Below are positions 26,090 through 34,977 of a stretch of DNA of 64,000 bases, in pieces; positions within the stretch are counted from its first letter, which is position 1; each line of letters opens with the position of its first letter. Location: NCBI GenBank assembly GCA_963775625.1, contig CAVZJM010000016.1, positions 62,001 to 126,000 on the forward strand. Reading direction: 5' to 3'. A program made the position numbers and the translations under genes. Below the pieces are notes generated by a model that saw nothing but the letters and a program-made list of their open reading frames with translations, was not told where the DNA came from and ran no database searches. This stretch comes from JAIBJN01 sp963775625 (GTDB lineage: Bacteria; Actinomycetota; Thermoleophilia; Gaiellales; Gaiellaceae).

Positions 26090-27832
26090 GCCGGTCCTGG
26101 CCTTGCGGCGCAGGACGCGCTCGTCGCCCACGCGGCGCGTGAGCCCGTCGGCGTCGAAGCGCTCCAGGAGGAGCTGGGCCGGCTTGCGGCCAGTGCCGAG
26201 GAGGTCCCGGAAGCGGGCCAGCGTGATCGAGCCGGCAGCCTCGCACTCCTCCACCAGCAGCCGCCTCGCCTCCTCGTAGGCGGTGTTGCCCACGGCGAGG
26301 CCCTCGCCGAGGCGGACGAGCCGCCCCGCCTCCTCGAGGAAGCGGGCGAGCTCCGCGTCCTCCACCTTCACCGGCGTGAAGCCCGCGGCTTCGAGCTCGT
26401 CCTCGAGCCGGTCGGCGGCCTCGGCCCGGTCGCCGAGGCCCGCGGTGGCGCCGGGCGCGTAGGCCTTGGCCCCCCGGCGCTCGATGGGGAGGAGCGGGAG
26501 GAGCGCAGACGCCCAGGGCCGCTGGGGCAGGAGCTCGGCCACGGCGATGCCGGGGTCGAGCGCGGAGGCCGCAGCCCGCTCGTCGAGCGCTCTGACGACG
26601 TCGTAGCGGAGCTCCTCGAGCTGCTCCTCCGTCAGGTACCAGTCGCCGGCCCGGACGGCGGCGGCGAGGCCGGCGTCAAGCTCTTCGGAGGTGAGCAGCG
26701 CGCGCCGGGCCAGCTCCTCGCGGCGCAGCGGCTCGCCCGCCGCCGAGAGCGAAGCCAGGATGATCGAGGCGGGATCGCCGCGCTCCAGAAGCTCGAGGCG
26801 CTCCGCCGACCCTCGCCGCGGAGGAGCGGGGTCGAGAACGACCGCGCCGCCAAGCGTCGTGCCTTCCCGGAGGACGATGCGGTCACCGCGCGCAGCTACG
26901 GCCGGCGTGGCGAACCGCAACTGCGCGTGGCGCTCGTCGATGCGGACGACGCGGGCCAGGTGCTCGGCGGTCCCGTGGTGGACGTGGAGACGAGCGCCGT
27001 CGGGGATCTCCTCGAGGGGCTCGAGCGCCACGTCGAGCCGGTAGCTCAGGGGGTAGGCATCCGGTTCGATCAGCACGTCGCCGCGGCGGAGGTCTGCCCG
27101 CTCTACCCCTGGTAGCGCGACCGCCACGCGCTGGCCGGCCTCCGCGCGCTCGACCGGGCGATCGTGCACCTGGACGCTGCGGACGCGCACGTCGAGCGCG
27201 GCCGGCTCGGCGCGGAGGACGTCGCCCTCGCCGATCGAGCCCGACCAGAGCGTCCCGGTGACCACGGTTCCGATCCCGTGCAGCGTGAACACCCGGTCGA
27301 CGAAGAGCCGCGTCGGCCGCGCCGCCGAGCGCTGCTCGACGCGCGCGGCCACGTCTGCGAGCGCTCCCCGCAGCTCATCGAGGCCCTCGCCGGTGCGCGC
27401 GCTCGTCGCCACGACCGCGGCGGCCGGCACGAGCTCGCGCGCCTCCATGAGGACGAGCTCGCGCGAGTCCTCGTCGACGGCGTCCACCTTGGTGACGGCG
27501 ACGACGCCGTGGTCGATCCCCAGGAGCCGGAGGATGGCCAGGTGCTCGTGGGTCTGCGGACGGGCGCCTTCACCTGCGTCGATCACGAGCAGGAAGAGGT
27601 CGATGCCGGTGGCGCCCGCGACCATCGTGCGGACGAAGCGCTCGTGCCCGGGGACGTCCACGACGGACAGGCGCCGGCCGTCCGGCAGTTCGAGCGGCGC
27701 GTAGCCGAGGTCGATGGAGATGCCGCGCTCTTGCTCCTCGGGCAGGCGATCGGTGTCCTTCCCGGTCAGCGCCGTGACGAGCGCGGTCTTGCCGTGGTCG
27801 ATGTGACCGGCCGTACCGACGGTCAGCGGCAT
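26087..27832 (-). CDS. selB: Selenocysteine-specific elongation factor SelB
   Basis: GTPase that delivers Sec-tRNA to UGA codons next to a SECIS element. The 581 residues from ATG 27832 begin MPLTVGTAGHIDHGKTALV with the G1 motif; ERGISIDLGYA (G2), DVPGHERFV (G3) and TKVD (G4) follow. Beta-barrel domains II-III follow to about residue 350, then winged-helix repeats that in SelB bind the SECIS hairpin (ARRALLTSEELDAGL, ARFRDLLGTGRKPAQLLLER). The upstream open frame is part of the methyltransferase gene, which it overlaps by 10 bases. Confidence 0.96.
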   Translation of the reverse strand: MPLTVGTAGHIDHGKTALVTALTGKDTDRLPEEQERGISIDLGYAPLELPDGRRLSVVDVPGHERFVRTMVAGATGIDLFLLVIDAGEGARPQTHEHLAILRLLGIDHGVVAVTKVDAVDEDSRELVLMEARELVPAAAVVATSARTGEGLDELRGALADVAARVEQRSAARPTRLFVDRVFTLHGIGTVVTGTLWSGSIGEGDVLRAEPAALDVRVRSVQVHDRPVERAEAGQRVAVALPGVERADLRRGDVLIEPDAYPLSYRLDVALEPLEEIPDGARLHVHHGTAEHLARVVRIDERHAQLRFATPAVAARGDRIVLREGTTLGGAVVLDPAPPRRGSAERLELLERGDPASIILASLSAAGEPLRREELARRALLTSEELDAGLAAAVRAGDWYLTEEQLEELRYDVVRALDERAAASALDPGIAVAELLPQRPWASALLPLLPIERRGAKAYAPGATAGLGDRAEAADRLEDELEAAGFTPVKVEDAELARFLEEAGRLVRLGEGLAVGNTAYEEARRLLVEECEAAGSITLARFRDLLGTGRKPAQLLLERFDADGLTRRVGDERVLRRKARTG

Positions 27833-28770
27833 CGCGCCTCGATGAGCCCGTCCTCGATGCTCACCGGCTCGAAGCCGCCGGCCGCGAGGAGCTTGCGCCA
27901 CTGTGCCTCGTCGCGTTCGCGCCCGGCGGCGAGCGCGAGCATGAGGAGATCGAGCCACTTCGCGCCGTCCGCCTCGTTTCCGGGCCGAACGACGGCGTCG
28001 ATGACGAGCAGCCGGGCGCCGCCGGGAGCGTGCGTGCGAACGGTCTCGAGTATGCGCGCCGCGGCCGCGTCGTCCCAGTCGTGCAGGATCGTTGAGAGGA
28101 CGTAGACGTCACCCTCCGGGACGCGCTCGAAGAAGCTCCCGGGCACGAAGGTGCAGCGGTCGCCCAAACTCTCCTCGTTGCGCGTCGTCTCCGGGAGGTC
28201 GAAGACGATCCCGCGGAGCCCCGGGTGCCGCCGGAGGAGTCCGACGAGCAGGGACCCGTTCCCGCCCCCGACGTCGACGACCGTCTCGTCGCCGCGCCAG
28301 TCGAGCGCGGCCAGCCGCCCTACGCGGCGCTCGTTCCCTTGCTCCATCGCGTGATCGAACGCGCGGCGTTCCGCCGGATTCGCGGCGAGCCAGGACCAGA
28401 AGTCGGTGCCGAACAGCTGCGGGAAGGACGGCTGCCCGGAGGCCTCGAGCGCGGCGGTCGCGCGCAACCAGGAGCCGCCGAAGTGATGCGCGAACGACCC
28501 CCAGCCGCTCCGAAGAAGCTCGGATGCCTCCGTGTTTGCGAAGACGCCTGGCTCGCGCTCGGTGAAGACCCCGTCGGAGGCGAGCGCACGCAGGAGGCGG
28601 TGGAGGGTGTCCTCGTCGGCGCCGAGCTCCTGCGCGAGCTCGGTGACCGGGCGGGAACCGTTGGCGAGCGCGTCGGCGACGCCGAGGTCGGCGGCGAGCG
28701 CGACCGCCCGAGCTGCGAGCCCCCCGCGCAAGAGATCCCAGAGCTGCTCTTCCGCCGAGGCGGCGGTCAT
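27823..28770 (-). CDS. SAM-dependent O-methyltransferase (COMT-like) inside the sel operon
   Basis: Class I methyltransferase of 315 residues with the two-part layout of plant-type/polyketide O-methyltransferases. N-terminal dimerisation winged helix (ALAADLGVADALANG, ADEDTLHRLLRALASDGVF); SAM site VVDVGGGNGSLLVGLLRRHP; catalytic-region HDWDDAAAARIL with the general-base His; RLLVIDAVV. ATG 28770 overlaps the selA TGA (ATGA) and its end overlaps selB by 10 bases, so it is translationally embedded between selA and selB. The substrate is unknown; a role in selenium metabolism is only suggested by position. Confidence 0.92.
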   Translation of the reverse strand: MTAASAEEQLWDLLRGGLAARAVALAADLGVADALANGSRPVTELAQELGADEDTLHRLLRALASDGVFTEREPGVFANTEASELLRSGWGSFAHHFGGSWLRATAALEASGQPSFPQLFGTDFWSWLAANPAERRAFDHAMEQGNERRVGRLAALDWRGDETVVDVGGGNGSLLVGLLRRHPGLRGIVFDLPETTRNEESLGDRCTFVPGSFFERVPEGDVYVLSTILHDWDDAAAARILETVRTHAPGGARLLVIDAVVRPGNEADGAKWLDLLMLALAAGRERDEAQWRKLLAAGGFEPVSIEDGLIEARCR

Positions 28771-30080
28771 TCCCGTGCGGTGCGAACGGCCCCCGCGGCC
28801 TCGTCGACCTCGGCGTCCGTGAGCGTTCGGCAGTCGAGGAGGAGCCTTTCGTCGCGCACGATCCCGATCACGGCCGGGTCGCCGCGCCGCAGGGGCTCGG
28901 CCAGCTCGAGCGGGAGCGCGCAGGCGTAGCTCGCGATCTCCGTGACCGGGAGGGCGCCGCCCCCGGGGCGGGCGACCGTCTCCTCGACGGTGCCGCCCGT
29001 GAGCTCGGCGAGCCGCTCGGCACGTGCGCGCACTGCCTCGGCCGGCTCGTCCAGCATGCGCAGGACCGGGATATCGCGGTTCTCCGCGCGGTAGAGGGAC
29101 AGGGTGCCATCGAGCGCCGCCAGCGTCAGCTTGTCGGCGCGCAGCGCGCGCTGGAGCGGGTGGCGGCGCATGCGCTCGATCAGATCGGCCCGTCCCACGG
29201 CGATGCCGGCCTGGGGGCCGCCGAGCAGCTTGTCGCCGGAGAAGGTGACGACGTGGGCGCCCGCCGCGACGCTGGCGGCGACCGTCGGCTCGTCGCCGGC
29301 CTCGGTGAGCGCCCCGGAGCCGAGGTCGTCGACGAGCGCCAGCCCGTGCCGCTCGGCGAGCCGGGCGAGGTCGCGGGCCCGCGGCTGCTCCGTGAAGCCG
29401 ACCATGCGGAAGTTCGACTGGTGGACGCGCAGGAGGGCGGCCGTCCGGTCGGTGATGGCGCCCTCGTAGTCGGCGAGCCTCGTCCGGTTGGTCGTTCCGA
29501 CCTCGACGAGGGTGGCGCCGGAGCGGGCGAGCACGTCGGGGATCCTGAAGCCGTCGCCGATCTCGATCAGCTCTCCGCGGGAGACGACCACCTCGCGCCC
29601 CTCGGCCAGGGCCGCCAGTGCGAGGAGCACGGCGGCGGCGTTGTTGTTGACCACGAGCGCGGCCTCGGCGCCGCTCAGCTCGCGGAGCGCGGCGGCGACG
29701 TGGTCCTGCCGCGAGCCGCGGCGTCCCGCCTCGAGGTCGAACTCGAGATTGGAGTACCCGGCGCCGATCTCCTGCACCCGCTCGAGCGCCGCGTCGGCCA
29801 GCGGCGCGCGCCCGAGGTTCGTGTGGACGACGACGCCGGTGGCGTTCAGCACGCGGCGCAGGTTGGGACGGAGGCGCGCTTCGAGCTCGCCCGCGGTGCG
29901 CAGGACGAGATCGCCGGCCGGGTAGCCGGCCTGCACGTCCTGGCGGGCGCCTGCCAGGGCCGCGCGCGCCGCGGCGACCACCAGCGGGCGCCCGTGCAGC
30001 GCGACCAGCTCGTCCAGCTCCTTCTTGCCGATCAGCTCGTCGACCGACGGCAGCTCCCGCAACGGGTTCGAGGAGGCCAC
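28767..30080 (-). CDS. selA: L-seryl-tRNA(Sec) selenium transferase SelA
   Basis: PLP enzyme converting Ser-tRNA(Sec) to Sec-tRNA(Sec) using selenophosphate. 437 residues; N-terminal domain SSNPLRELPSVDELIG, active-site loop RRVLNATGVVVHTNLGRAPL, and the PLP lysine Lys284 in TFSGDKLLGGPQAG. Full length against the family (about 460). First gene of selA-methyltransferase-selB; divergent from the VanW gene with 46 bp between starts. selD, needed for selenophosphate, is not in the window. Confidence 0.96.
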   Translation of the reverse strand: MASSNPLRELPSVDELIGKKELDELVALHGRPLVVAAARAALAGARQDVQAGYPAGDLVLRTAGELEARLRPNLRRVLNATGVVVHTNLGRAPLADAALERVQEIGAGYSNLEFDLEAGRRGSRQDHVAAALRELSGAEAALVVNNNAAAVLLALAALAEGREVVVSRGELIEIGDGFRIPDVLARSGATLVEVGTTNRTRLADYEGAITDRTAALLRVHQSNFRMVGFTEQPRARDLARLAERHGLALVDDLGSGALTEAGDEPTVAASVAAGAHVVTFSGDKLLGGPQAGIAVGRADLIERMRRHPLQRALRADKLTLAALDGTLSLYRAENRDIPVLRMLDEPAEAVRARAERLAELTGGTVEETVARPGGGALPVTEIASYACALPLELAEPLRRGDPAVIGIVRDERLLLDCRTLTDAEVDEAAGAVRTARE

Positions 30081-30126
30081 GGAGGCAAATGATAGTGGCC
30101 GCGTTTCGCGCTACCCTCCGCAGTCC

Positions 30127-31920
30127 ATGGCCGAGATCGCCGCCAGGCCCACGCGCGCGATCCGCCGCCGACGGCGTAGCCGGGCGGCGACGATCGCCCT
30201 GGTCGTCTCGCTCGTCGTGCTGGCAGCCGGCGCGGCGCTGCTCGTCCGTGCCTCGATGGTGCGGGACGCCGTGCTGCCGGGTGTCTCGGTCGCCGGAGTC
30301 GACGTCGGCGGCCTTTCCGAGGCCGACGCCCGGGCGAAGCTCCAGGCCGAGCTGGCCCCGCGCCTGGCCAAGCCTGTGCAGCTCTCCGTGGGAGACAGCG
30401 AGCTCGTGATCCAGCCGAACGAGGCCTTCACGCTCGACGTCGCCGCGACGGAGCAGCGGGCCTACCAGGCGGGCCGAGAGTCGGTCCTCTCCCGTCTCGG
30501 GGCGCTCGTCGCGCCCTTCGCGTTCGCGAGCGAGGTCGAGCCCGTTCTCGACGTGCTCCCGGCCGAGCGCAGCAGGCTGCGAGCGCAGCTGCTCGAGCTG
30601 ACCGCCAGGCCCGTGAACGCGCGCCTGACCATGGAAGGCAAGGAGGTCGCCGTCCGCCCTTCGACCCCAGGGACGGCGGTCGACGTCGACGAGCTGCTGG
30701 GGTCGGTCCGTGCTGCCGCGCTCACGGGCTCGAGGCAGGTGACGGCGCGCGTCGACGAGGTCGCTCCCGCGATCACCACGGCGGAGGCCGAGGCGGTTGC
30801 GGTCGACGCGCGGGAGCTCGTCTCGGCCCCGGTCGGCATCCAGCTGCGAAAGAAGCGCGTCGGCGCCCTCGCGCCGGCCGGGCTCGCCGAGCTCGTGGGC
30901 TTCAGGGCGGACGGCGGAACGTACCGGCTCGTCCTCGAGCCGGAAGGGCTCCGCGCCGCCCTGCTCCCGATGGTCAAGACCACCCTCCGCGAGCCCGTCG
31001 ACGCGGACTTCCGGATCGGCCGCGAGCGCGTGCGGGTCGTGCCGGCGAAGCCGGGGACGACGCTCGACCTGCGGAGGGCCCAGGAGGCCGTTCTCGCCGC
31101 AGGCCTCGGGCCCGGGCGCCGTCTCGCCGCGGTCGGGCTCACCGCGCTGGCCGCCGACCTGACGACGAAGGAGGCCAAGGCCCTCGGGATCCGGAAGGAG
31201 ATCGCGTCCTTCACCACGGACATGGGCGCCTCGTCGGCCAACCGGATCTGGAACGTGCACCTGCTCGGCGACTACCTCGACGGGACGATCGTCAGGGCCG
31301 GCGAGACCTTCTCCTACAACAAGGCGGTCGGCCCGCGGACGGTCGAGCGCGGCTTCCGCGAGGGCCAGATGATCTGGGCCGGCGTGCTCATCCCCTCCAT
31401 CGGCGGCGGCGTCTGCCAGACGGCCACGACCATCTTCAACGCCGCCTTCGAGGCGGGGCTGCCGATCTCCGCGCGCTCGAACCATGCGTTCTACATCAGC
31501 CACTACCCGATGGGGCGCGACGCGACGGTCTCGTGGGGAGGCCCGGAGCTCGTCTTCCGGAACGACCTGAAGAACGCGATCCTGATCAAGGTGAGCTACA
31601 CGACCTCGACGTTCACGGTCACGTTCTACGGGACGAAGCAGGGCCGAAAGGTCGAGTCCAGCACGACCTCGCCCACGAACCACACGCAGCCCGAGCTCCA
31701 GTACGCCGTCGACCCTGGTGCGCCCCGCAACTCGGTGACTCGCACCGCCGCGGGTGGCCCCGGCTTCGACGTGACCGTCTACCGCAAGGTCTTCCAGCGC
31801 GGCGAGCTCATCCGCGAGGACAGCTTCTTCACGCGCTACAAGCCCCAGAACCCGACCGCGATCTACGGTCCCGGCAAGACCCCGCCCGGGCCGTACTTCA
31901 CCCTTCCTTCCAGCGCGTAG
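30127..31920 (+). CDS. Membrane-anchored VanW family protein with peptidoglycan-binding repeats
   Basis: 597 residues from ATG 30127. A basic N-terminus precedes one transmembrane helix (about 25-45), then PG_binding_4-like repeats (GVSVAGVDVGGLSEADARAK), and a C-terminal VanW domain (AGETFSYNKAVGPRTVERGF, GGGVCQTATTIFNAAFEAGL, SNHAFYISHYPMGRDATV). VanW domains occur in glycopeptide-resistance clusters and many Gram-positive envelope proteins; the activity is not established. No van ligase genes are nearby, so this is likely a housekeeping envelope protein. Confidence 0.9.
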   Translation: MAEIAARPTRAIRRRRRSRAATIALVVSLVVLAAGAALLVRASMVRDAVLPGVSVAGVDVGGLSEADARAKLQAELAPRLAKPVQLSVGDSELVIQPNEAFTLDVAATEQRAYQAGRESVLSRLGALVAPFAFASEVEPVLDVLPAERSRLRAQLLELTARPVNARLTMEGKEVAVRPSTPGTAVDVDELLGSVRAAALTGSRQVTARVDEVAPAITTAEAEAVAVDARELVSAPVGIQLRKKRVGALAPAGLAELVGFRADGGTYRLVLEPEGLRAALLPMVKTTLREPVDADFRIGRERVRVVPAKPGTTLDLRRAQEAVLAAGLGPGRRLAAVGLTALAADLTTKEAKALGIRKEIASFTTDMGASSANRIWNVHLLGDYLDGTIVRAGETFSYNKAVGPRTVERGFREGQMIWAGVLIPSIGGGVCQTATTIFNAAFEAGLPISARSNHAFYISHYPMGRDATVSWGGPELVFRNDLKNAILIKVSYTTSTFTVTFYGTKQGRKVESSTTSPTNHTQPELQYAVDPGAPRNSVTRTAAGGPGFDVTVYRKVFQRGELIREDSFFTRYKPQNPTAIYGPGKTPPGPYFTLPSSA

Positions 31921-31933
31921 GCTTCGGGTCTTG

Positions 31934-31949
31934 CTCTAGTGAGTTAGAG
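31934..31949 (+). promoter_or_regulatory. Interrupted palindrome upstream of bioY
   Basis: CTCTA-GTGAGT-TAGAG, ten bases before the bioY ATG. A perfect 5-bp dyad at this spot suggests a repressor operator or a small leader hairpin that would cover the ribosome binding region. It does not match the BirA, BioR or BioQ consensus I know. Confidence 0.35.
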
Positions 31950-31959
31950 TCCCGCCGCG

Positions 31960-32544
31960 ATGAACCCGCAGGCGGCGACTCTCAGGCTCGCGGTCTTCCC
32001 GCGCTCGGGGCTCCTCGTCGACGTGCTGCTCGTGGTCGCGGGCGCGGGTCTCGTCGCGCTCGCCGCCCAGATCGAGATCCCGCTCGGCTTCACGCCGGTT
32101 CCGATCTCGGGACAGACGTTCGCCGTGCTGCTCGTGGGCGCCTCGCTCGGCCCGCTGCTCGGGGCGTCCAGCCTGCTCCTGTACTACTGCGTCGGCCTCG
32201 TCGGCGCTCCGGTCTACTCGGGAGGCGACAGCGGCTGGGAGATCGTCAAGGGCGCCACGGGCGGCTACCTCGTCGGCTTCATCGTCGCCGCGGCGCTCAC
32301 GGGATGGCTGGCGCAGCGCCGCTGGGACCGCCGCTTCAACTCGGCCGTCGCCGCGATGCTCTCGGGGAGCGTCGTCATCTACCTCTTCGGGCTCCCGTGG
32401 CTCGCCCACGTCGCCGACCTCGATCTCAGCGGCACGCTCGAGGCCGGCCTCTATCCCTTCGTGGTCGGCGACCTGGTCAAGCTCTACCTCGCGGGCATGC
32501 TCCTCCCGGGCGCCTGGAGGCTCGTCAAGCGCCTTCGGGGCTAA
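31960..32544 (+). CDS. bioY: Biotin transporter substrate-binding component BioY
   Basis: S-component of an ECF-type biotin transporter; 194 residues with six membrane helices. IPLGFTPVPISGQTFAVLL is the signature loop, followed by GASLGPLLGASSLLLYYCVG and the biotin-pocket region GGDSGWEIVKGATGGYLVGF. No bioM/bioN energising genes are adjacent, so it may use a shared ECF module or act alone. Biotin need fits the two biotin-dependent carboxylase genes in this window. The TAA stop is the first codon of a structured repeat. Confidence 0.94.
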   Translation: MNPQAATLRLAVFPRSGLLVDVLLVVAGAGLVALAAQIEIPLGFTPVPISGQTFAVLLVGASLGPLLGASSLLLYYCVGLVGAPVYSGGDSGWEIVKGATGGYLVGFIVAAALTGWLAQRRWDRRFNSAVAAMLSGSVVIYLFGLPWLAHVADLDLSGTLEAGLYPFVVGDLVKLYLAGMLLPGAWRLVKRLRG

Positions 32545-32711
32545 GAACCCGAACCAGAATGAAGCCTTGAGCCGCCGCAACGCCCTGGGCGGCGCGCTGC
32601 GGCGTCCTCGGTTGCGCCCGTAGCCTCCGGCTACGAACGCGCCCTGCGTCCTTGCATCGCACTCACCCAGGACGCCGCGCCGACGAAGCGTCTTTCTGGT
32701 TCGAGTTCTAA
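32542..32711 (+). repeat. Structured ~170 bp repeat, copy 3
   Basis: Left arm TAAGAACCCGAACCAGAAT starts on the bioY stop codon; the right arm TTTCTGGTTCGAGTTCTAA closes it. Core hairpin CGTAGC-CTCCG-GCTACG. The inner stem CGCCCTGGGCG/CGCCCAGGACG replaces the CCGGG-type inner stem of copies 1, 2 and 5 but stays complementary. Closest to copy 4. Confidence 0.85.
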
Positions 32712-32777
32712 GATCGAAGCGGCGTTTGAAGCGGGACCTTCAGGGTAGGGTCAGGGACGCGAATTCAAGGAGGACAC

Positions 32778-33245
32778 ATGGCCAGCATCACCGAGTTCGT
32801 CGACGTCGAGGTCCCCGTAAGCACCGCATACGACCAGTGGACGCAGTTCGAGGAGTTCCCCCGGTTCATGGAGGGCGTCAGGTCGGTCGACCAGATCGAC
32901 TCGGCGCATCTCCGCTGGGTCGCCGACATCGGCGGGAAGCAACAGGCCTGGACCGCCGAGATCACCGAGCAGCGCCAAGACGAGCGCATCGCGTGGAAGA
33001 CGATCGAGTCCCACGGGAACGCCAGCCTCGTCACGTTCTATCCGCTCGGCGGAGGCGAGACGCGGGTGACCGTGCACCTGGAGCAGAAGACGGAGGGGCT
33101 CATGGAGCAGCTCAGCAGCGCCGTCGGGCTGGAGGGCCGGCGCGTCCGCGGCGATCTCGAGCGCTTCAAGGATCTCGTCGAGGGCCGCGGCGTCGAGGGC
33201 GACGCGCGGCGGGGCGAGGTCGAGGACGGCGAGCGGGTCCGCTAG
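32778..33245 (+). CDS. SRPBCC family (cyclase/dehydrase-like) protein
   Basis: 155-residue START-like fold. AAGGAGG lies seven bases before the ATG. Typical strands and the first helix are seen in ITEFVDVEVPVSTAYDQWTQ and FEEFPRFMEGVRSVDQ, with W at the pocket mouth (LRWVADIGGKQQAWTAEI), then a C-terminal helix followed by an acidic tail rich in Glu/Arg. Proteins of this subtype in actinobacteria are commonly stress-associated, with unknown ligand. Convergent with the LOG gene. Confidence 0.85.
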   Translation: MASITEFVDVEVPVSTAYDQWTQFEEFPRFMEGVRSVDQIDSAHLRWVADIGGKQQAWTAEITEQRQDERIAWKTIESHGNASLVTFYPLGGGETRVTVHLEQKTEGLMEQLSSAVGLEGRRVRGDLERFKDLVEGRGVEGDARRGEVEDGERVR

Positions 33246-33257
33246 CTCCTTCGCGCC

Positions 33258-33950
33258 TTACTGGGCGTCGGCCTTGGCCGGCTCGGCGCGGCGGCGCTCG
33301 TAGCCGGCGACCACGAGGCTCACCGCCTCTTCCGGGTCGTCCGTGACGTGGAGGTTGTCCCAGTCCTCGGGCGAGATCATGCCGCCCGCGAGCAGCGGGT
33401 CGCGGATCCAGTCGAGGAGCCCGCGCCAGTAGCCCGCGTCGACGAGGACGACCGGGAAGTCGATGATCTTGCCGTTCTGGATCAAGGTCATGGCCTCGAA
33501 GAGCTCGTCGAGCGTGCCGAAGCCGCCCGGGAAGATGACGAAGCCCTCCGCGGCCTTCACGAACATCGTCTTCCGGACGTAGAAGTGCTCGAAGACGACC
33601 TCGACGTCCAGGTACGGGTTCGAGTGCTGCTCGTGGGGGAGGACGATGTTGAAGCCGACGGAGAGCCCGCCGCCCTCCCTGGCGCCGCGGTTGGCCGCCT
33701 CCATCACGCCGGGGCCGCCGCCGGTGACCACGGTGAAGCCCGCAGCCGCGAACCGCCGTCCGACGTCGAGGGCCTCCTGGTAGGCGCGGTGCTCCTCCTC
33801 GACGCGGGCCGAGCCGAAGATCGTCACCGCCGGCTTGGGCAGGTCGGCGACCGTGTCGAAGCCGAGCAGGAACTCGTCCCCGATCAGGCGCGCGTGCTGG
33901 AGCTGCGCGCCCTCGGTGCTCTCGAGAATCAGCCGGTCGTCGTCGGCCAC
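33258..33950 (-). CDS. LOG family protein (Rossmann-fold nucleotide-binding)
   Basis: 230 residues of the TIGR00730/LOG family, whose characterised members cleave cytokinin riboside 5-prime monophosphates or related nucleotides. The signature PGGFGTLDELFEAMTLIQ is intact, and GGGPGVMEAANRGAREGGG matches the phosphate-binding region. The bacterial function is usually nucleotide hydrolysis. Four bases separate it from the site-2 protease gene upstream, so they are probably cotranscribed. Confidence 0.9.
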   Translation of the reverse strand: MADDDRLILESTEGAQLQHARLIGDEFLLGFDTVADLPKPAVTIFGSARVEEEHRAYQEALDVGRRFAAAGFTVVTGGGPGVMEAANRGAREGGGLSVGFNIVLPHEQHSNPYLDVEVVFEHFYVRKTMFVKAAEGFVIFPGGFGTLDELFEAMTLIQNGKIIDFPVVLVDAGYWRGLLDWIRDPLLAGGMISPEDWDNLHVTDDPEEAVSLVVAGYERRRAEPAKADAQ

Positions 33951-33954
33951 GTGG

Positions 33955-34830
33955 CTAGAAGGTGCGCTCGATGTGCGTCGCGCTCATGGCGAAGGCGAGC
34001 ACGACCGCCAGGCCGACGTAGGTGACCGCCACGACGGTGCGCTGCCAGGGCTCGATCGCGTAGTACTCGGCGACGCCGGGGTCGTTGCGCGCGCGCCAGC
34101 GGCGCCACACCTCCATCCCGCCGATCACGAGGACGAGGATGAGGATGAAGTTGGGGCGCAGGATCGTCAGCCCGAGCAGCAGCACGAGCCCGACGGCCCA
34201 GAGCGCCGGGTGCAGCGCCGCGACGGCCCGGCCGCCGTCCAGCGGCGTGACCGGGATCAGGTTGAAGAGGTTGAGGAAGAAGCCGGTGAAGGCGAGGGCG
34301 ATCAGGAGCTCCGAGTCGCGGGCCTCGCCGGCCGCCCAGAGGCCGAACGCGGCGAGGCTGCCGACGACCGGGCCGGCGAGCGCCACCTGGGCTTCCTTCC
34401 AGACGTCGTGCGGCATCTTCTTCATGCCCACGACCGCGCCGAGGAAGGGGATGAAGAGCGGGGCGGAGGCCGGGATTCCCTGCCGGCGCAGCTCGAGCAC
34501 GTGCCCGAGCTCGTGGATCAGGAGCAGGAACACGAACCCGACGGCGAAGCGCCAGCCCCAGAACCAGGCATAGGCGGCGATGGAGACGAGCATCGAGGCC
34601 GAGGTGACGAAGATCTTGAGCTTGAAGATCGCGAGGATCGCCGTCTTGAACTTGAAGATCAGCAGGCCGACGGCGGCGATCGGCGCCCAGAGCTTCTTCA
34701 GGCGATCGCCGAACGGCCCGCGGGGCTGGATCGGCTCGTAGTCGCGGTAGGCGTGTTCGCCGCTCTCGGCGGGCGATTCGAGCTCGTACCGGCGGGTCTC
34801 GGGCTCCTGCTGCGGGGTGAGGCTGCTCAC
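33955..34830 (-). CDS. Site-2 protease (M50) family membrane metalloprotease
   Basis: Intramembrane zinc protease of 291 residues from GTG 34830. HELGH (His106, Glu107, His110) in FVFLLLIHELGHVLELRR and the third ligand Asp198 in PVTPLDGGRAV are both present, with five to six membrane helices. There is no PDZ or CBS domain. Such proteases cut membrane-bound anti-sigma factors or signal peptides; no substrate is evident. Start is a GTG with weak Shine-Dalgarno; a nearby ATG is out of frame. Confidence 0.9.
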   Translation of the reverse strand: MSSLTPQQEPETRRYELESPAESGEHAYRDYEPIQPRGPFGDRLKKLWAPIAAVGLLIFKFKTAILAIFKLKIFVTSASMLVSIAAYAWFWGWRFAVGFVFLLLIHELGHVLELRRQGIPASAPLFIPFLGAVVGMKKMPHDVWKEAQVALAGPVVGSLAAFGLWAAGEARDSELLIALAFTGFFLNLFNLIPVTPLDGGRAVAALHPALWAVGLVLLLGLTILRPNFILILVLVIGGMEVWRRWRARNDPGVAEYYAIEPWQRTVVAVTYVGLAVVLAFAMSATHIERTF

Positions 34831-34977
34831 CGACTCATGGTAGCTGCGGCCCCTCGGAGCTCCTCCGGGTCGCACGGTAGACATTGCTCGCCCGATGGGA
34901 TTTGATCGGCGCAGCGGCGAAGACAGCCGTCCATTGGCCCTGAGTCGGTCAGTGACCCAGCAGCGAAAGGAGTCGCA

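Noticed and set aside
27823..31683. A 1286-codon minus-strand frame joining the methyltransferase to sequence opposite the VanW gene
   Set aside because: Only its last 315 codons encode the methyltransferase; the rest is antisense to selA-frame and VanW coding sequence.
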